64,000 nt of DNA, taken from JAQVEM01 sp964610315. GTDB lineage: Bacteria > Actinomycetota > Humimicrobiia > Humimicrobiales > Humimicrobiaceae. Location: contig CAZSVM010000002.1 in the NCBI GenBank assembly GCA_964610315.1, forward strand, positions 56,390 through 120,389, read 5' to 3'. Shown here one piece after another: positions 1 to 8,261 of this stretch. Numbering within the stretch: position 1 is the stretch's first letter; every line of letters starts with the position of its first letter. Below the pieces are notes generated by a model, which was not told the DNA's origin, made no database searches, and saw only the letters and a program-made list of their open reading frames with translations. The position numbers and the translations under genes were made by a program.

Positions 1-929
1 GCCGATTTCAATTCTTCCCCCGGAATGCTACTGTACTTTTCCAGTGTACTTATAATGTATCTTTTTACGATTTTTACCATCCTGGCAGGTGCATTCTGAG
101 CTCCGCCTAACGGTTCGGGAATAACCCTATCTATTACCTTGAGCCTGATGAGGTCTCTTGAAGTCAGCCTGAGTTCCCTTGCTGCTAACTTGGTACCGGA
201 GGGGCTTTTCCAGAGAATGGCCGCACACCCTTCAGGAGAAATAACGGAATAAGTAGAATTTTCAAGCATGGCTACCTCATTTCCGATAGCCAGAGCTAAT
301 GCTCCGCCGCTTCCACCTTCACCAATTAAAATAGAAATAACGGGAACCTTAACCTCAAACATTACCGAAATACTTTTTGCAATAGCACCCGCCTGGCCGT
401 TATCTTCAGCTTCGATAGCCGGGTATGCTCCCGGTGTATCTATAAAGGTTATTATGGGGAATCCAAATCTGTCAGCCAGCTTCATAATCCGCTGTGATTT
501 TCTGTACCCCTGGGGCACACTCATACCAAAGTTATACTCCATTCTCTCTTTTATGTTCCTGCCCTTATTATGTCCAATGACAGCAGCCGTCTTTCCGTTA
601 ATTTTACCAAAGCCGACCATAATAGATTTGTCCTCGCCGCCCAGTCTGTCGCCGCAAAGATTAATAAAATCATCAAATATACCCTCTATATAATCCTGAC
701 ACTGCGGTCGTCCTTCATCTCTGGAAAGCTCCACTATCTTCCATATTCTTTTGGCATCTCTTTCCACTTTTTTATAGCTTTCAATCTTTTGAGTCAGATC
801 CTTTTCGGCATCCTTGAAATGTATGCCGGTAAAGAAAGGAATTTTCTTTAACTTCTCCAGTTTGGAAAGCGAACCTAAAATCTCTTTAAGATAACTTTTT
901 GGAATTTCTTCCAGTTTTTTTAAATCCAT
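1..929 (-). CDS. accA: Acetyl-CoA carboxylase carboxyltransferase alpha subunit (3' end cut by window edge)
   Basis: Translated by hand from the minus strand: 309 codons are open from an ATG at 929 to the window edge, so about 10-20 C-terminal residues are missing compared with the usual 315-325. AccA and AccD together transfer the carboxyl group from carboxybiotin to acetyl-CoA, making malonyl-CoA in the cytoplasm. Seen: the N-terminal charged helical region (1-70), the crotonase-like core with IDTPGAYP (163-170), GEGGSGGALA (203-212) and the SPEGCAAILW block (231-240). An AAGGGA ribosome site precedes the start. It is the last visible gene of the leftward fab-acc operon, 25 bp after accD. 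Identification is secure. Confidence 0.96.
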   Translation of the reverse strand, partial: MDLKKLEEIPKSYLKEILGSLSKLEKLKKIPFFTGIHFKDAEKDLTQKIESYKKVERDAKRIWKIVELSRDEGRPQCQDYIEGIFDDFINLCGDRLGGEDKSIMVGFGKINGKTAAVIGHNKGRNIKERMEYNFGMSVPQGYRKSQRIMKLADRFGFPIITFIDTPGAYPAIEAEDNGQAGAIAKSISVMFEVKVPVISILIGEGGSGGALALAIGNEVAMLENSTYSVISPEGCAAILWKSPSGTKLAARELRLTSRDLIRLKVIDRVIPEPLGGAQNAPARMVKIVKRYIISTLEKYSSIPGEELKS

Positions 930-954
930 ACTATCCCTTAACTATCACCTAAAA

Positions 955-1728
955 TTATTTAAATAACCTTAATATATTGGCCAGCGTTTCTTTTAAATCA
1001 CCCCTATTTACAATCATATCTACCTGGCCGTTTTTTAAATTTCTTTCTGCCGAGCCAAAATCAGGAGGGGGATTCTTTTTTATAGTCTGTTTTATTACCC
1101 GGGGACCGGCAAAACAAAAAAGTGCATTGGGTTCTGCTATTATGATATCGGCAAGGGTGGCAAAACTGGCACTTACCCCACCCGAAGTAGGGTTAGTAAT
1201 CACAGAGATATAAGGAATTTTCTTCTCCATTACCCTATCTACACTGGATACTGTTTTTGCCATTTGCATCAGGGAAATAACTCCCTCCTGCATTCTGGCC
1301 CCCCCAGAGCTGCAGAATATAATAAGAGGAACGTTTTTTTCAATACTGTGGTTGGACAGGATCTTTATTTTTTCTCCTACTACGCTACCCATACTTCCGC
1401 CCATAAATCCGAAATCCATAATACCAAGAGCCACATAATTTCCATCTATCTGTGCTTCGCCAACCACAATTGCCTCATCCATACTGGTTTTAAGCTTGGT
1501 CTCTTTAAGTCTCACATTATAAGCTTTAACATCATAAAAATTTAAAAAATCAACCGAATTTATACTTTTTCCCAGTTCGGTGAAACTATTATGATCTGCG
1601 GTTATCTGTAATCTATCTCTGGCATTAATATAGTGATGATAATTGCAATAAGGACATACCCATAGATTTAATATAAAAATCTCATTTTCAATTTCCTTAC
1701 TGCAATTCTCACATTTAATCTTTTCCAT
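955..1728 (-). CDS. accD: Acetyl-CoA carboxylase carboxyltransferase beta subunit
   Basis: 257 residues, somewhat shorter than the E. coli protein (304) but with all functional parts. An N-terminal zinc ribbon has its four cysteines at C6, C9, C25 and C28; it is known in the family to bind mRNA and DNA as well as the complex. The crotonase-fold core carries the oxyanion-hole motif SSGGARMQEG (140-149) and the NPTSGG block. It pairs with AccA encoded directly downstream to form the carboxyltransferase of acetyl-CoA carboxylase. The biotin carrier and biotin carboxylase are not in this operon; the only candidates in the window are at 20579-23774. It lies 12 bp after fabF in the same transcript. 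Confidence 0.96.
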   Translation of the reverse strand: MEKIKCENCSKEIENEIFILNLWVCPYCNYHHYINARDRLQITADHNSFTELGKSINSVDFLNFYDVKAYNVRLKETKLKTSMDEAIVVGEAQIDGNYVALGIMDFGFMGGSMGSVVGEKIKILSNHSIEKNVPLIIFCSSGGARMQEGVISLMQMAKTVSSVDRVMEKKIPYISVITNPTSGGVSASFATLADIIIAEPNALFCFAGPRVIKQTIKKNPPPDFGSAERNLKNGQVDMIVNRGDLKETLANILRLFK

Positions 1729-1740
1729 GTTCTTACCTGC

Positions 1741-2994
1741 TTATAGATATTTTTTAAAGCCCAGGGTAACATTATGGCCGCCAAAACCCATTGAATTGGA
1801 AAGAGCAATATTAATCTCTCTCTTCCGGCTTACTTTTGCAGTATAATCCAAATCGCATTTCTCATCCGGATTATCAAGATTAATAGTGGGAGGGATGACG
1901 TTATCCCTTATACCCAGCACCACCGATACAGCCTCTATGGCACCCGAGGCGCCCAGGCAGTGGCCGGTCATCGACTTGGTTGAGTTTATACTTATATTAT
2001 AAGCCTGCTCCCCGAAACACCTCTTAATGGCAGCGGTTTCGATAACATCATTTAAAGGGGTCGATGTACCGTGGGCATTGATATGATCCACTTCTTCAAT
2101 TCCTATTTCGCCTTCATTTAAGCAATTACTCATACATCTGGCTACATTTGCCCCTGACTCTTCCAGTGCAGTTATGTGATAGGCTTCGCCGGAAAGGCCA
2201 TATCCAAAAATTTCGCAGTATATTCTGGCATTCCTCCTTAATGCTGAATCAAGTTCTTCCAGTATTAATATACCACAGCCTTCACCCATTACGAAACCAT
2301 CCCTATCCCGGTCAAACGGCCTGGATGCTTTCTCCGGTTCATCATTTCTAGTAGAAAGAGCCTGCATATTGGAAAAACCGGCCATTCCCAGGGGAGTTAT
2401 GGCCGCTTCGCTTCCGCCGGCAATCATAATTTTTGCATTTCCTCTTTTAATTATCTCAAAAGCGTCGCCAATGGCATTGGAACCTGCCGCACAGGCTGTA
2501 GTAGTTGTACTTACCGGACCCTTGGCTCCGCTTATTATGGAAACCTGGGCGGCAGCCATATTGCTTATCATCATGGGTATAAGGAAAGGGCTCACTTTAT
2601 CAGCGCCCTTGTTGAGCAGTCTTTCGTGCTGCTGTTCCAGAGTGGACAACCCCCCTACTCCGCTTCCTATATAAACTCCGATATCAGCTTCATTATTGGA
2701 ATCTATCTTAAGACCGCTATCCTTCAGGGCATTTTCCGCAGCTACTACCGCAAATTGTGCGAATCTATCCATTCTTTTGGCCTGCTTAAAATCTATATAA
2801 TTTTCAGGTTTAAACTCTTTAATTTGAGCGGCGATCTTGGAAGCTATTTTTTCAACATCAAAGTGCTCAATCCTGCTCACTCCCGATTTTCCCGAAACCA
2901 GATTATTCCAGAACTTATCAACCTCCAGTCCCAGAGGGGACATTATTCCCAGTCCGGTTATTACTACTCTTCTTCCGTTATTTTCTGTTTTCAC
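1741..2994 (-). CDS. fabF: Beta-ketoacyl-ACP synthase II
   Basis: 417 residues, the usual KAS II length. It condenses malonyl-ACP with a growing acyl-ACP. The thiolase-fold Cys-His-His catalytic set is visible: C168 in TTTACAAGSNAIG, H308 in INAHGTSTPLND and H345 in TKSMTGHCLGASGA, with the conserved lysine K340. Nothing essential is missing. It follows fabG with a gap of about 104 bp, the place where many genomes carry acpP; no acpP-like reading frame is visible there. accD follows 12 bp downstream, so chain elongation and malonyl-CoA supply share one transcript. Confidence 0.97.
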   Translation of the reverse strand: MKTENNGRRVVITGLGIMSPLGLEVDKFWNNLVSGKSGVSRIEHFDVEKIASKIAAQIKEFKPENYIDFKQAKRMDRFAQFAVVAAENALKDSGLKIDSNNEADIGVYIGSGVGGLSTLEQQHERLLNKGADKVSPFLIPMMISNMAAAQVSIISGAKGPVSTTTTACAAGSNAIGDAFEIIKRGNAKIMIAGGSEAAITPLGMAGFSNMQALSTRNDEPEKASRPFDRDRDGFVMGEGCGILILEELDSALRRNARIYCEIFGYGLSGEAYHITALEESGANVARCMSNCLNEGEIGIEEVDHINAHGTSTPLNDVIETAAIKRCFGEQAYNISINSTKSMTGHCLGASGAIEAVSVVLGIRDNVIPPTINLDNPDEKCDLDYTAKVSRKREINIALSNSMGFGGHNVTLGFKKYL

Positions 2995-3098
2995 TAATAA
3001 TTCCTTTACTCTTAAAAATTTAATATTCTGGATAAATGTCTACCTGATGTCTTTTTTGGGTTACGCAGTATTCCCCCTAAAAATATTATTACTTCCGG

Positions 3099-3845
3099 TC
3101 AAATACCCATTCCTCCGTCCAGATTAATTACTGTTCCGGTTATATAATCGGACTGGTCACTGGCTAGAAAAAGTGCTGTCTTTGCCACATCATCTACACT
3201 TCCCAGCCTGCCGGTAGGAATTTGCTCAATTAATTTTTCTTTTATTTTATCACTAAGCTTTTCGGTCATATCGGTTTCGATATAGCCGGGAGCTATGGCA
3301 TTGACCAGAATATTCCTTCCGGCAAGTTCCCTGGCCAGCGTTTTGGTAAGTCCTATTATCCCGGCTTTCGATGAAGAATAATTACTCTGGCCAGCATTAC
3401 CATGTACCCCCACTATGGAAGAAATATTTATTATCTTCCCACTCCTGTTTTTTATCATATACCGGGCTGTATATTTTGAACAAATAAACGCACCGGTAAG
3501 ATTTATATCGATTACTTTTTTCCAATCCTCAAGGCTCATTCTCAGTATTAAATTATCCCTGGTAATTCCGGCATTATTGACCAGAATATCAATTTTACCC
3601 TCTTGCTTAATAATTTTTTCAATAGTCTGCTTCACACTTTCTTCATCCGTTATATCTACTTTAAAAAAACCAATTTTACCACCCCGGCAAGCAGATTTTA
3701 ATTCACTTACCGTCTTTTGTCCTTCCTCATGGTTAACATCAAGAATATATACGGATGCACCCTCGGTTAAAAAAGTTTCGGAAATCCTCTTTCCAATACC
3801 CCTGGCACCTCCGGTTACCAGAGCTACCCTATCCTTAAGCCTCAT
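3099..3845 (-). CDS. fabG: 3-oxoacyl-ACP reductase
   Basis: 248 residues, a classical short-chain dehydrogenase reducing 3-ketoacyl-ACP with NADPH. The Rossmann motif TGGARGIG is at 11-18, NNAG at 90-93, the catalytic serine at S143, and the YxxxK pair at Y156 and K160. The C-terminal TGTVINLDGGMGI is the usual FabG ending. The start overlaps the end of fabD by 11 bp, which indicates translational coupling. SDR proteins are a large family, but the position between fabD and fabF makes FabG the only sensible reading. Confidence 0.96.
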   Translation of the reverse strand: MRLKDRVALVTGGARGIGKRISETFLTEGASVYILDVNHEEGQKTVSELKSACRGGKIGFFKVDITDEESVKQTIEKIIKQEGKIDILVNNAGITRDNLILRMSLEDWKKVIDINLTGAFICSKYTARYMIKNRSGKIINISSIVGVHGNAGQSNYSSSKAGIIGLTKTLARELAGRNILVNAIAPGYIETDMTEKLSDKIKEKLIEQIPTGRLGSVDDVAKTALFLASDQSDYITGTVINLDGGMGI

Positions 3846-4842
3846 TTACTATTCCTTCCTCCTTTAATGTACTTTTCAAATTTTCGATATCTTCCATTCC
3901 GTTAGTATTAAGCAGCGTAATTTCCTTGCCATCTTTTGCGGCAATTCTGCCCACCAGTCCCGATAAAACCGTTCCGGGTCCTACTTCTACAAATATGTTA
4001 ATGTTTCTACCCAGCATATACCGGATACTGTCAATCCACCTTATGGGGCTTGTAAGTTGGCCGGTCAGTGTTTTTTTAATATCTTTCTTATCCCTGTAAA
4101 CCACCTCAGTGGTAGAAAAGAAAGGTAAATTCATATCGTTGAATTCAACATTATTTTCAACGAATCTTCCCAGCTTCTCCGAAACCTGTTTCATCAATGG
4201 ACAATGGGAGGCAACTCCAACCTTAAGGGGAATTATCTTCTTTACCCCCTTAAACTTCAACTCTTCTATTGCCTCTTTTACTGCATCCTGGTATCCGCTT
4301 ATTACTATTTGCCGGTAGTCATTATAATTGGCAATAAAAACTTTGCCGGTAAATCTGCTCAGGACATCTTCTATTATGTCTGCCTCCGTCCCCAGAATTG
4401 CCGCCATCATTCCCTTCATATCCCGATTAGCTTGACTCATAATCATACCCCGGTATCCAACCAGCTCCGCACCCTGTCTGAAATCATAAGTACCGCAGCT
4501 GTAAAGAGCGCCGTATTCTCCCAGGCTGTGTCCAAGAACGGTATCGATATATTCTTTGTTTATAGAAAGATCATTTATAATATAATCATTAAGGGCACAG
4601 CTTAAGGTGTAAATGGAAATCTGGCCAAAACGGGTATCATCCAAAAGATTTTCCTGGCCACTGCCCCCAATTATTTTTAGTAAATCTATTTCTGCAATCT
4701 CACTTGAAATTTTAAAATACTCTCTATAACTGCTGTTGGCATCCAAAAAATCACTACCCATATTCCGATACTGTGATCCCTGGCCCGGAAACATAAGAAC
4801 CATCTTTTTTAAAATTCCTGAAATTTTACCTGCATCTTTCAA
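3835..4842 (-). CDS. fabD: Malonyl-CoA:ACP transacylase
   Basis: Moves malonyl from CoA to ACP for chain elongation. The acyltransferase signatures are present: FPGQGSQYRNMG near the N terminus, the nucleophile elbow GHSLGEYGAL, the arginine region GYRGMIM, and VEVGPGTVLSGLV near the C terminus. The frame is open from an ATG at 4884 that overlaps fabZ by 29 bp, but I prefer the TTG at 4842. It has an AAAGG site 8 bp upstream, directly after the fabZ stop, and gives 335 residues without a non-family N-terminal tail. An internal ATG at 4803 is also possible. It lies between fabZ and fabG in the operon. Confidence 0.93.
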   Translation of the reverse strand: MKDAGKISGILKKMVLMFPGQGSQYRNMGSDFLDANSSYREYFKISSEIAEIDLLKIIGGSGQENLLDDTRFGQISIYTLSCALNDYIINDLSINKEYIDTVLGHSLGEYGALYSCGTYDFRQGAELVGYRGMIMSQANRDMKGMMAAILGTEADIIEDVLSRFTGKVFIANYNDYRQIVISGYQDAVKEAIEELKFKGVKKIIPLKVGVASHCPLMKQVSEKLGRFVENNVEFNDMNLPFFSTTEVVYRDKKDIKKTLTGQLTSPIRWIDSIRYMLGRNINIFVEVGPGTVLSGLVGRIAAKDGKEITLLNTNGMEDIENLKSTLKEEGIVNEA

Positions 4843-4855
4843 CTGATAAACCTTT

Positions 4856-5284
4856 CTAGCTAAGGGCAAACATAATTTCTGCAATGCAGGCTATATCGTT
4901 CCCAACCGTTGCCCTGCCTTTTGCCTTGCCAATATTTCTTCTGAGATTTTCCAGTTCCACCTCTACCATAAGTTCATCTCCCGGCTTTACTATCCTCTTG
5001 AACCTGGCTCTATCTATTCCGGCAAAAAGTACCAGTTTTCCTTTATTCTCGGGCATCATAAGTGCCAGTACCGCTCCTGCCTGGGCAATGGTTTCTACTA
5101 TGAGTACTCCGGGCATAATTGGATTGGAAGGAAAATGACCCTTAAAATAATACTCCTGCTCCCTTACGTATTTTACCGCTTTGATTCTCCTGCCCGGTTC
5201 AACTTCAATAACTTTATCAATCAAAAGAAATGGATCCCGGTGAGGAATAATATTTTCGATATCCTTCCTGTTTATTTCTTCCAT
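4856..5284 (-). CDS. fabZ: 3-hydroxyacyl-ACP dehydratase
   Basis: 142 residues, the normal length of FabZ, a hot-dog-fold dehydratase forming trans-2-enoyl-ACP. The catalytic histidine H50 lies in KGHFPSNPIMPGV and the catalytic glutamate E64 in LIVETIAQAG, with HRDPFLLID near the N terminus. An AAGGAA ribosome site sits a few bases before the ATG. It is the first gene of the leftward fatty-acid operon. The 225 bp upstream (5285-5508) must hold the operon promoter, but I see no convincing -35/-10 pair or FapR-type palindrome on that strand. Confidence 0.96.
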   Translation of the reverse strand: MEEINRKDIENIIPHRDPFLLIDKVIEVEPGRRIKAVKYVREQEYYFKGHFPSNPIMPGVLIVETIAQAGAVLALMMPENKGKLVLFAGIDRARFKRIVKPGDELMVEVELENLRRNIGKAKGRATVGNDIACIAEIMFALS

Positions 5285-5465
5285 AATTGGTTCCTTTTTG
5301 TATAAAAAAAATTGCCGTCATGGAATAAAAAACTTACCCTTTTAGCTTTTTAGATAGACGCAGCTATATTTTTATAGTTTCATAACCGGACTGCAGTATA
5401 AGTGATTATATCCGCCAAACTTCGGAGCTGCGCACATTGTTAATTATTTATTTCCTGTTTTTGTA

Positions 5466-5471
5466 TATAAT
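5466..5471 (+). promoter_or_regulatory. Candidate -10 box for the TM2-birA transcript
   Basis: A perfect TATAAT preceded by TGTA lies about 40 bp before the TTG start at 5509, in an AT-rich stretch. No good -35 hexamer stands at 17 bp; TTGTTA at 5437-5442 is too far (23 bp). The rest of the 225-bp divergent region shows no further structure I can support. Confidence 0.3.
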
Positions 5472-5508
5472 ATATAAAATATTATTTTCTTAAAAAAAGG
5501 AGTATACA

Positions 5509-5709
5509 TTGAAAGAAGTAAACTGGACTCTTACTCTGGTAATGTCTATTGTTTTTGGCCAATTCGGTGTGGACAGGTTCATAATGGGTCATATAGGCCT
5601 GGGAATTTTAAAACTTATAACCTTTGGTGGTTTTGGTATCTGGTGGCTGGTAGATGTTATTCTAATTGCCACCAAATATAATTTTAGTAATATAAAATGG
5701 GTTGATTAA
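5509..5709 (+). CDS. Small TM2-domain membrane protein
   Basis: 66 residues from a TTG start with a strong AAAAAAAGGAG site 6 bp upstream. The TM2 fold is clear. There are two short hydrophobic segments (about 8-25 and 32-52), with the family motif FGxxGxDRFxxGxxxxGxxKL between and across them, and GGFGIWWLVDVI at the end. TM2 proteins sit in the cytoplasmic membrane; their biochemical role is not established. The biotin ligase gene starts 19 bp downstream on the same strand, so the two are probably co-transcribed, although no functional link is known to me. Confidence 0.85.
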   Translation: MKEVNWTLTLVMSIVFGQFGVDRFIMGHIGLGILKLITFGGFGIWWLVDVILIATKYNFSNIKWVD

Positions 5710-5728
5710 TTCTCTTTCAAAATAATAA

Positions 5729-6394
5729 ATGAGAAAATTTAAAATAGGCAGGTATAAAAAGTTCCTTAAAACCGATAAAATCGGCAAAAAAGTCATCTAT
5801 CTGGAAAAAGTGGATTCCACCAATAATTTTGCCTCCGAACTAATAAAAAGCAAAGATAAGAAAGAAAAAAATCCTGATGGATTAATTGTACTCGCCGAGA
5901 CCCAGAAAAAAGGAAGAGGCAGATTGGAAAGATTATGGCTGTCCCCTCCGGGAGGTTTGTGGTTTACCCTTATACTCAAAACCGAACTTGAAGAAAAAAA
6001 ACTGCCGGAAATTACCCTAATTGCCGCTTACTCCGCCGCCTCCGTGTTAAATAGGGAATATAACATAAGAGCGGTAATAAAATGGCCCAATGACCTGTAC
6101 TATGAGGAAAAAAAGTTGGGAGGTATTTTAACCGAAGTGGAAAAAATTGAAAGCGGGATTTTTTTAATAATAGGAATGGGTATAAATGTAAATATCGATA
6201 TAGAAGATCTTGCCCCTTTGAACAAACAATCGGTATCCGTTAAAACCATACTGGGAAAAGATATAGAAAGAGAATATCTGTTGTCAAGAATACTGTTTGA
6301 TTTCGAGAAGGATTGCAACCATTACTTCCAAACCAAAGATTTTAAAACTATATTCGAAAAAATTGAAAAAATTTTGAATTACGACATTGCATAA
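5729..6394 (+). CDS. birA: Biotin--protein ligase, lacking HTH and C-terminal domain
   Basis: 221 residues. Activates biotin with ATP and attaches it to the lysine of biotin carrier domains. Visible: VDSTN (29-33), the biotinyl-AMP loop GRGR (62-65), KWPND (118-122), GGILTE (131-136) and GMGINVN (149-155). There is no N-terminal winged helix, so it cannot act as the classical biotin repressor. The reading frame also stops where the family's small SH3-like C-terminal domain should start (about 45 residues missing). Only some 50 bp remain before the end of the opposing gene and no continuation appears in other frames, so a recent frameshift is not obvious. Its likely substrate is the AccB domain encoded at 20579. 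The start lacks a good ribosome site. Confidence 0.88.
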   Translation: MRKFKIGRYKKFLKTDKIGKKVIYLEKVDSTNNFASELIKSKDKKEKNPDGLIVLAETQKKGRGRLERLWLSPPGGLWFTLILKTELEEKKLPEITLIAAYSAASVLNREYNIRAVIKWPNDLYYEEKKLGGILTEVEKIESGIFLIIGMGINVNIDIEDLAPLNKQSVSVKTILGKDIEREYLLSRILFDFEKDCNHYFQTKDFKTIFEKIEKILNYDIA

Positions 6395-6447
6395 ACATTG
6401 TATAAATCTACTCTTCGATTAAAAAATTGAGGAGGTTTTATAAATAT

Positions 6448-7329
6448 TCAGGCATTTCTTTTAATATCTCTTTTATTCTTAAGCATTCTTTTTTTGGCCG
6501 CATTTATAATAAAATTAATATCCTGCTGTATTTTATTTTTTACAGCCATTCCAATGGAAACACTTACCGGAAAATCCAGCTTATACGACTGCCCGCATCT
6601 TTCATATATTCTTTCTATGATATTATCGGCAGCGCTGCTGTCAGTAAGGGGGAGAACTATAATAAATTCATCGCCTCCCCATCTAACTATTGTATCCTCA
6701 TTTCTAAAACAGATTCTCAATATTTCTGCAACTTTACAAAGTAACTGGTCACCCCTGTCATAACCAAAATTATCATTCATTTCTTTCAATCCATTAACAT
6801 CACAGAAAATAATGCTTAGAGGGAGCTGCCTCTGCGTATTCAGTCTTTTTATCTCTTCCTCGAAATAAGCACGATTATATAAACCGGTTAATTTATCGTG
6901 GAAGGATAGATACCATATTTCTTCCTCTGCCTTTTTCTTATCGGTTATATCCCTGGTAATACCAAATGTACCGATTATCCTGCCATTTTTATTATATAAA
7001 GGCATCTTTGTGGTTGATGCCCACTTCACGCCCTCTTCCCAGGTCTCCTTTTCTTCGATATTTATTATGGGTTCTCCGGTTTTTATTATATTTTGTTCAT
7101 CTTCAAATGCCTGTCTGGCGTGCTCTTCGGTAAAAATATCGAAGTCAGTTTTTCCGACCGCTTCATCCGCACTTTTCATTTTGAATTTTTCCGCACAGGC
7201 TTTATTTATCCTGATAAATCTGCTTTTCAAATCCTTAAAATATATACTATCTGTAATATGATCCATAAGAGCATCGATCATTTCAGCTTTTGATATAAAT
7301 ATATTTTCATTATTTATCTTTTTAGCCAT
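6448..7329 (-). CDS. PAS-GGDEF diguanylate cyclase
   Basis: 293 residues, predicted soluble. A PAS domain (about 15-132, with the PAC-like end GTFGITRDITDKKKAEEE) is followed by a GGDEF domain (about 138-290). The catalytic signature is intact as RWGGDEF (GGDEF at 218-222). An I-site RxxD (RNED, 209-212) stands exactly five residues before it, so product inhibition by c-di-GMP is expected. The protein should convert two GTP to c-di-GMP in response to a ligand or redox signal sensed by the PAS domain. It is monocistronic, convergent with birA and divergent from the small gene at 7560. Confidence 0.92.
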   Translation of the reverse strand: MAKKINNENIFISKAEMIDALMDHITDSIYFKDLKSRFIRINKACAEKFKMKSADEAVGKTDFDIFTEEHARQAFEDEQNIIKTGEPIINIEEKETWEEGVKWASTTKMPLYNKNGRIIGTFGITRDITDKKKAEEEIWYLSFHDKLTGLYNRAYFEEEIKRLNTQRQLPLSIIFCDVNGLKEMNDNFGYDRGDQLLCKVAEILRICFRNEDTIVRWGGDEFIIVLPLTDSSAADNIIERIYERCGQSYKLDFPVSVSIGMAVKNKIQQDINFIINAAKKRMLKNKRDIKRNA

Positions 7330-7481
7330 ATCAAATATTTATAATTAATATATCAATATTTTTTTGATAATATATCATAAAATAACATATAATGTAAAGT
7401 TCAATACAATAATAATAAAAAATATTATAATTTTTATTGATTCGATGATAATAATTAAATATTCTCTTTTTAAGTTTTTGG

Positions 7482-7510
7482 TTGCAAATCTTTTTGTAAT
7501 GGTCTTAAAT
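7482..7510 (+). promoter_or_regulatory. Candidate promoter for the 7560 gene
   Basis: TTGCAA at 7482-7487 and TTAAAT at 7505-7510 are separated by 17 bp and lie 50 bp before the start at 7560. The whole 7330-7559 divergent spacer is very AT-rich, so chance matches are likely. Confidence 0.3.
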
Positions 7511-7559
7511 AGGTATAGAAAGATTACGAAATTCTAAACTCACCGAAACCACAGTTAGT

Positions 7560-7829
7560 ATGACTCTAAAAATACCTAAACAAAAAATATACGTTAAGAT
7601 AAAAACCAGTTCCGCTATAATACTGGGTTATATACACATAATGATAGGCAGCAGAACTAGCGATTACATCAACTCTCAGATTAATAAATTCATCCCGGTA
7701 ACAGATGCCGAAGTATATCCCTTAAACAATACTCCCAAGGCTAAGTTAGACATCAGTGGTAAAAATGAAGTTATTTTCTTAAATGTGGAAGATATCGAAA
7801 TGATGACTCCTTTAGAAGAGGGAAAATAA
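7560..7829 (+). CDS. Small conserved protein, DUF6812-like
   Basis: 89 residues, no signal peptide or membrane segment. The pattern KIYVKIKTSSAIILGYIHI, then RTSDYINSQ, then FIPVTDAEVYPL, and a C-terminal EVIFLNVEDIEMMTP, resembles from memory the family of short beta-rich proteins with an RxSDYLNS and FIPVTDAxVY signature (DUF6812). The function of that family is unknown. The start has no strong ribosome site. A perfect hairpin follows 7 bp after the stop. Before the island at 7976 arrived, this gene would have been the direct convergent neighbour of etfA. Confidence 0.65.
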   Translation: MTLKIPKQKIYVKIKTSSAIILGYIHIMIGSRTSDYINSQINKFIPVTDAEVYPLNNTPKAKLDISGKNEVIFLNVEDIEMMTPLEEGK

Positions 7830-7836
7830 ATCATTA

Positions 7837-7859
7837 AAGGAATTCAAACCGAATTCCTT
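7837..7859. terminator. Perfect 9-bp hairpin after the 7560 gene
   Basis: AAGGAATTC and GAATTCCTT form a 9-bp stem around a 5-base loop (AAACC), starting 7 bp after the stop at 7829. There is no T tract on either side, so it may be a transcript-end stabiliser rather than an intrinsic terminator. In the inferred pre-insertion arrangement it would lie between two convergent genes. Confidence 0.45.
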
Positions 7860-7876
7860 GAATTATCAACCATTCT

Positions 7877-7975
7877 CTAAACCATAGGTTTGCCATTTTT
7901 CAATCTCTTTATCAGCGTAGGCACTACTTCGAATAAATCCCCCACTATCCCATAGTTAGCTACCTTAAAGACGGG
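7877..7975. repeat. Left direct repeat: copy of the 3' end of etfA
   Basis: Bases 7877-7971 are identical, base for base, to 16410-16504. One mismatch and three more matches carry the similarity to 7975. In the right copy this sequence is the last 31 codons and the stop codon of etfA; here it is a fragment with no gene attached. Both copies have the same orientation. The identity begins at the etfA stop codon and ends abruptly, as expected for an attachment-site duplication or recombination junction. Confidence 0.95.
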
Positions 7976-8152
7976 GCATTTATACAATACCCCAACAAAT
8001 CAAATTATTTACAAGCCTTGTAATGTGACAAAAGTTTAAATTGAAAATAAACATATTTTTGGCTGTCGTATTAATCTTAACAATGATTATACGCATTAAT
8101 TATATATATTGAATTTACTAAAATTAGAAGATCCAATACTGTAAGCATTTCG

Positions 8153-8186
8153 TGTTCATAGTATGTTCATCTTTATATGCTAAGAT
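8153..8186 (+). promoter_or_regulatory. Direct-repeat operator and promoter before the first acidic-protein gene
   Basis: Two identical heptamers TGTTCAT lie at 8153-8159 and 8164-8170 (11-bp period), followed after exactly 10 bp by a -10-like TAAGAT at 8181-8186. The same layout occurs at 12773 and 58950. OmpR/PhoB-family regulators bind tandem repeats of about 11 bp just upstream of the -10 in place of a -35, and two such regulators are encoded beside these sites. The leader to the ATG at 8262 is about 70 bases. Confidence 0.7.
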
Positions 8187-8261
8187 AATTCATCGTCAGA
8201 GGAAAGACTAACCCTTTGTCAATATTACATAGTAGAAGATAAAAGGAGGTGAATAGACAAT

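Noticed and set aside
268..851. Two plus-strand reading frames at 268-693 and 570-851
   Set aside because: They lie opposite accA, have low-complexity composition, no ribosome sites and no family resemblance.
7877..7975. A short gene or regulatory RNA in the orphan repeat
   Set aside because: It is fully explained as a copy of the etfA 3' end; no start codon or promoter belongs to it.
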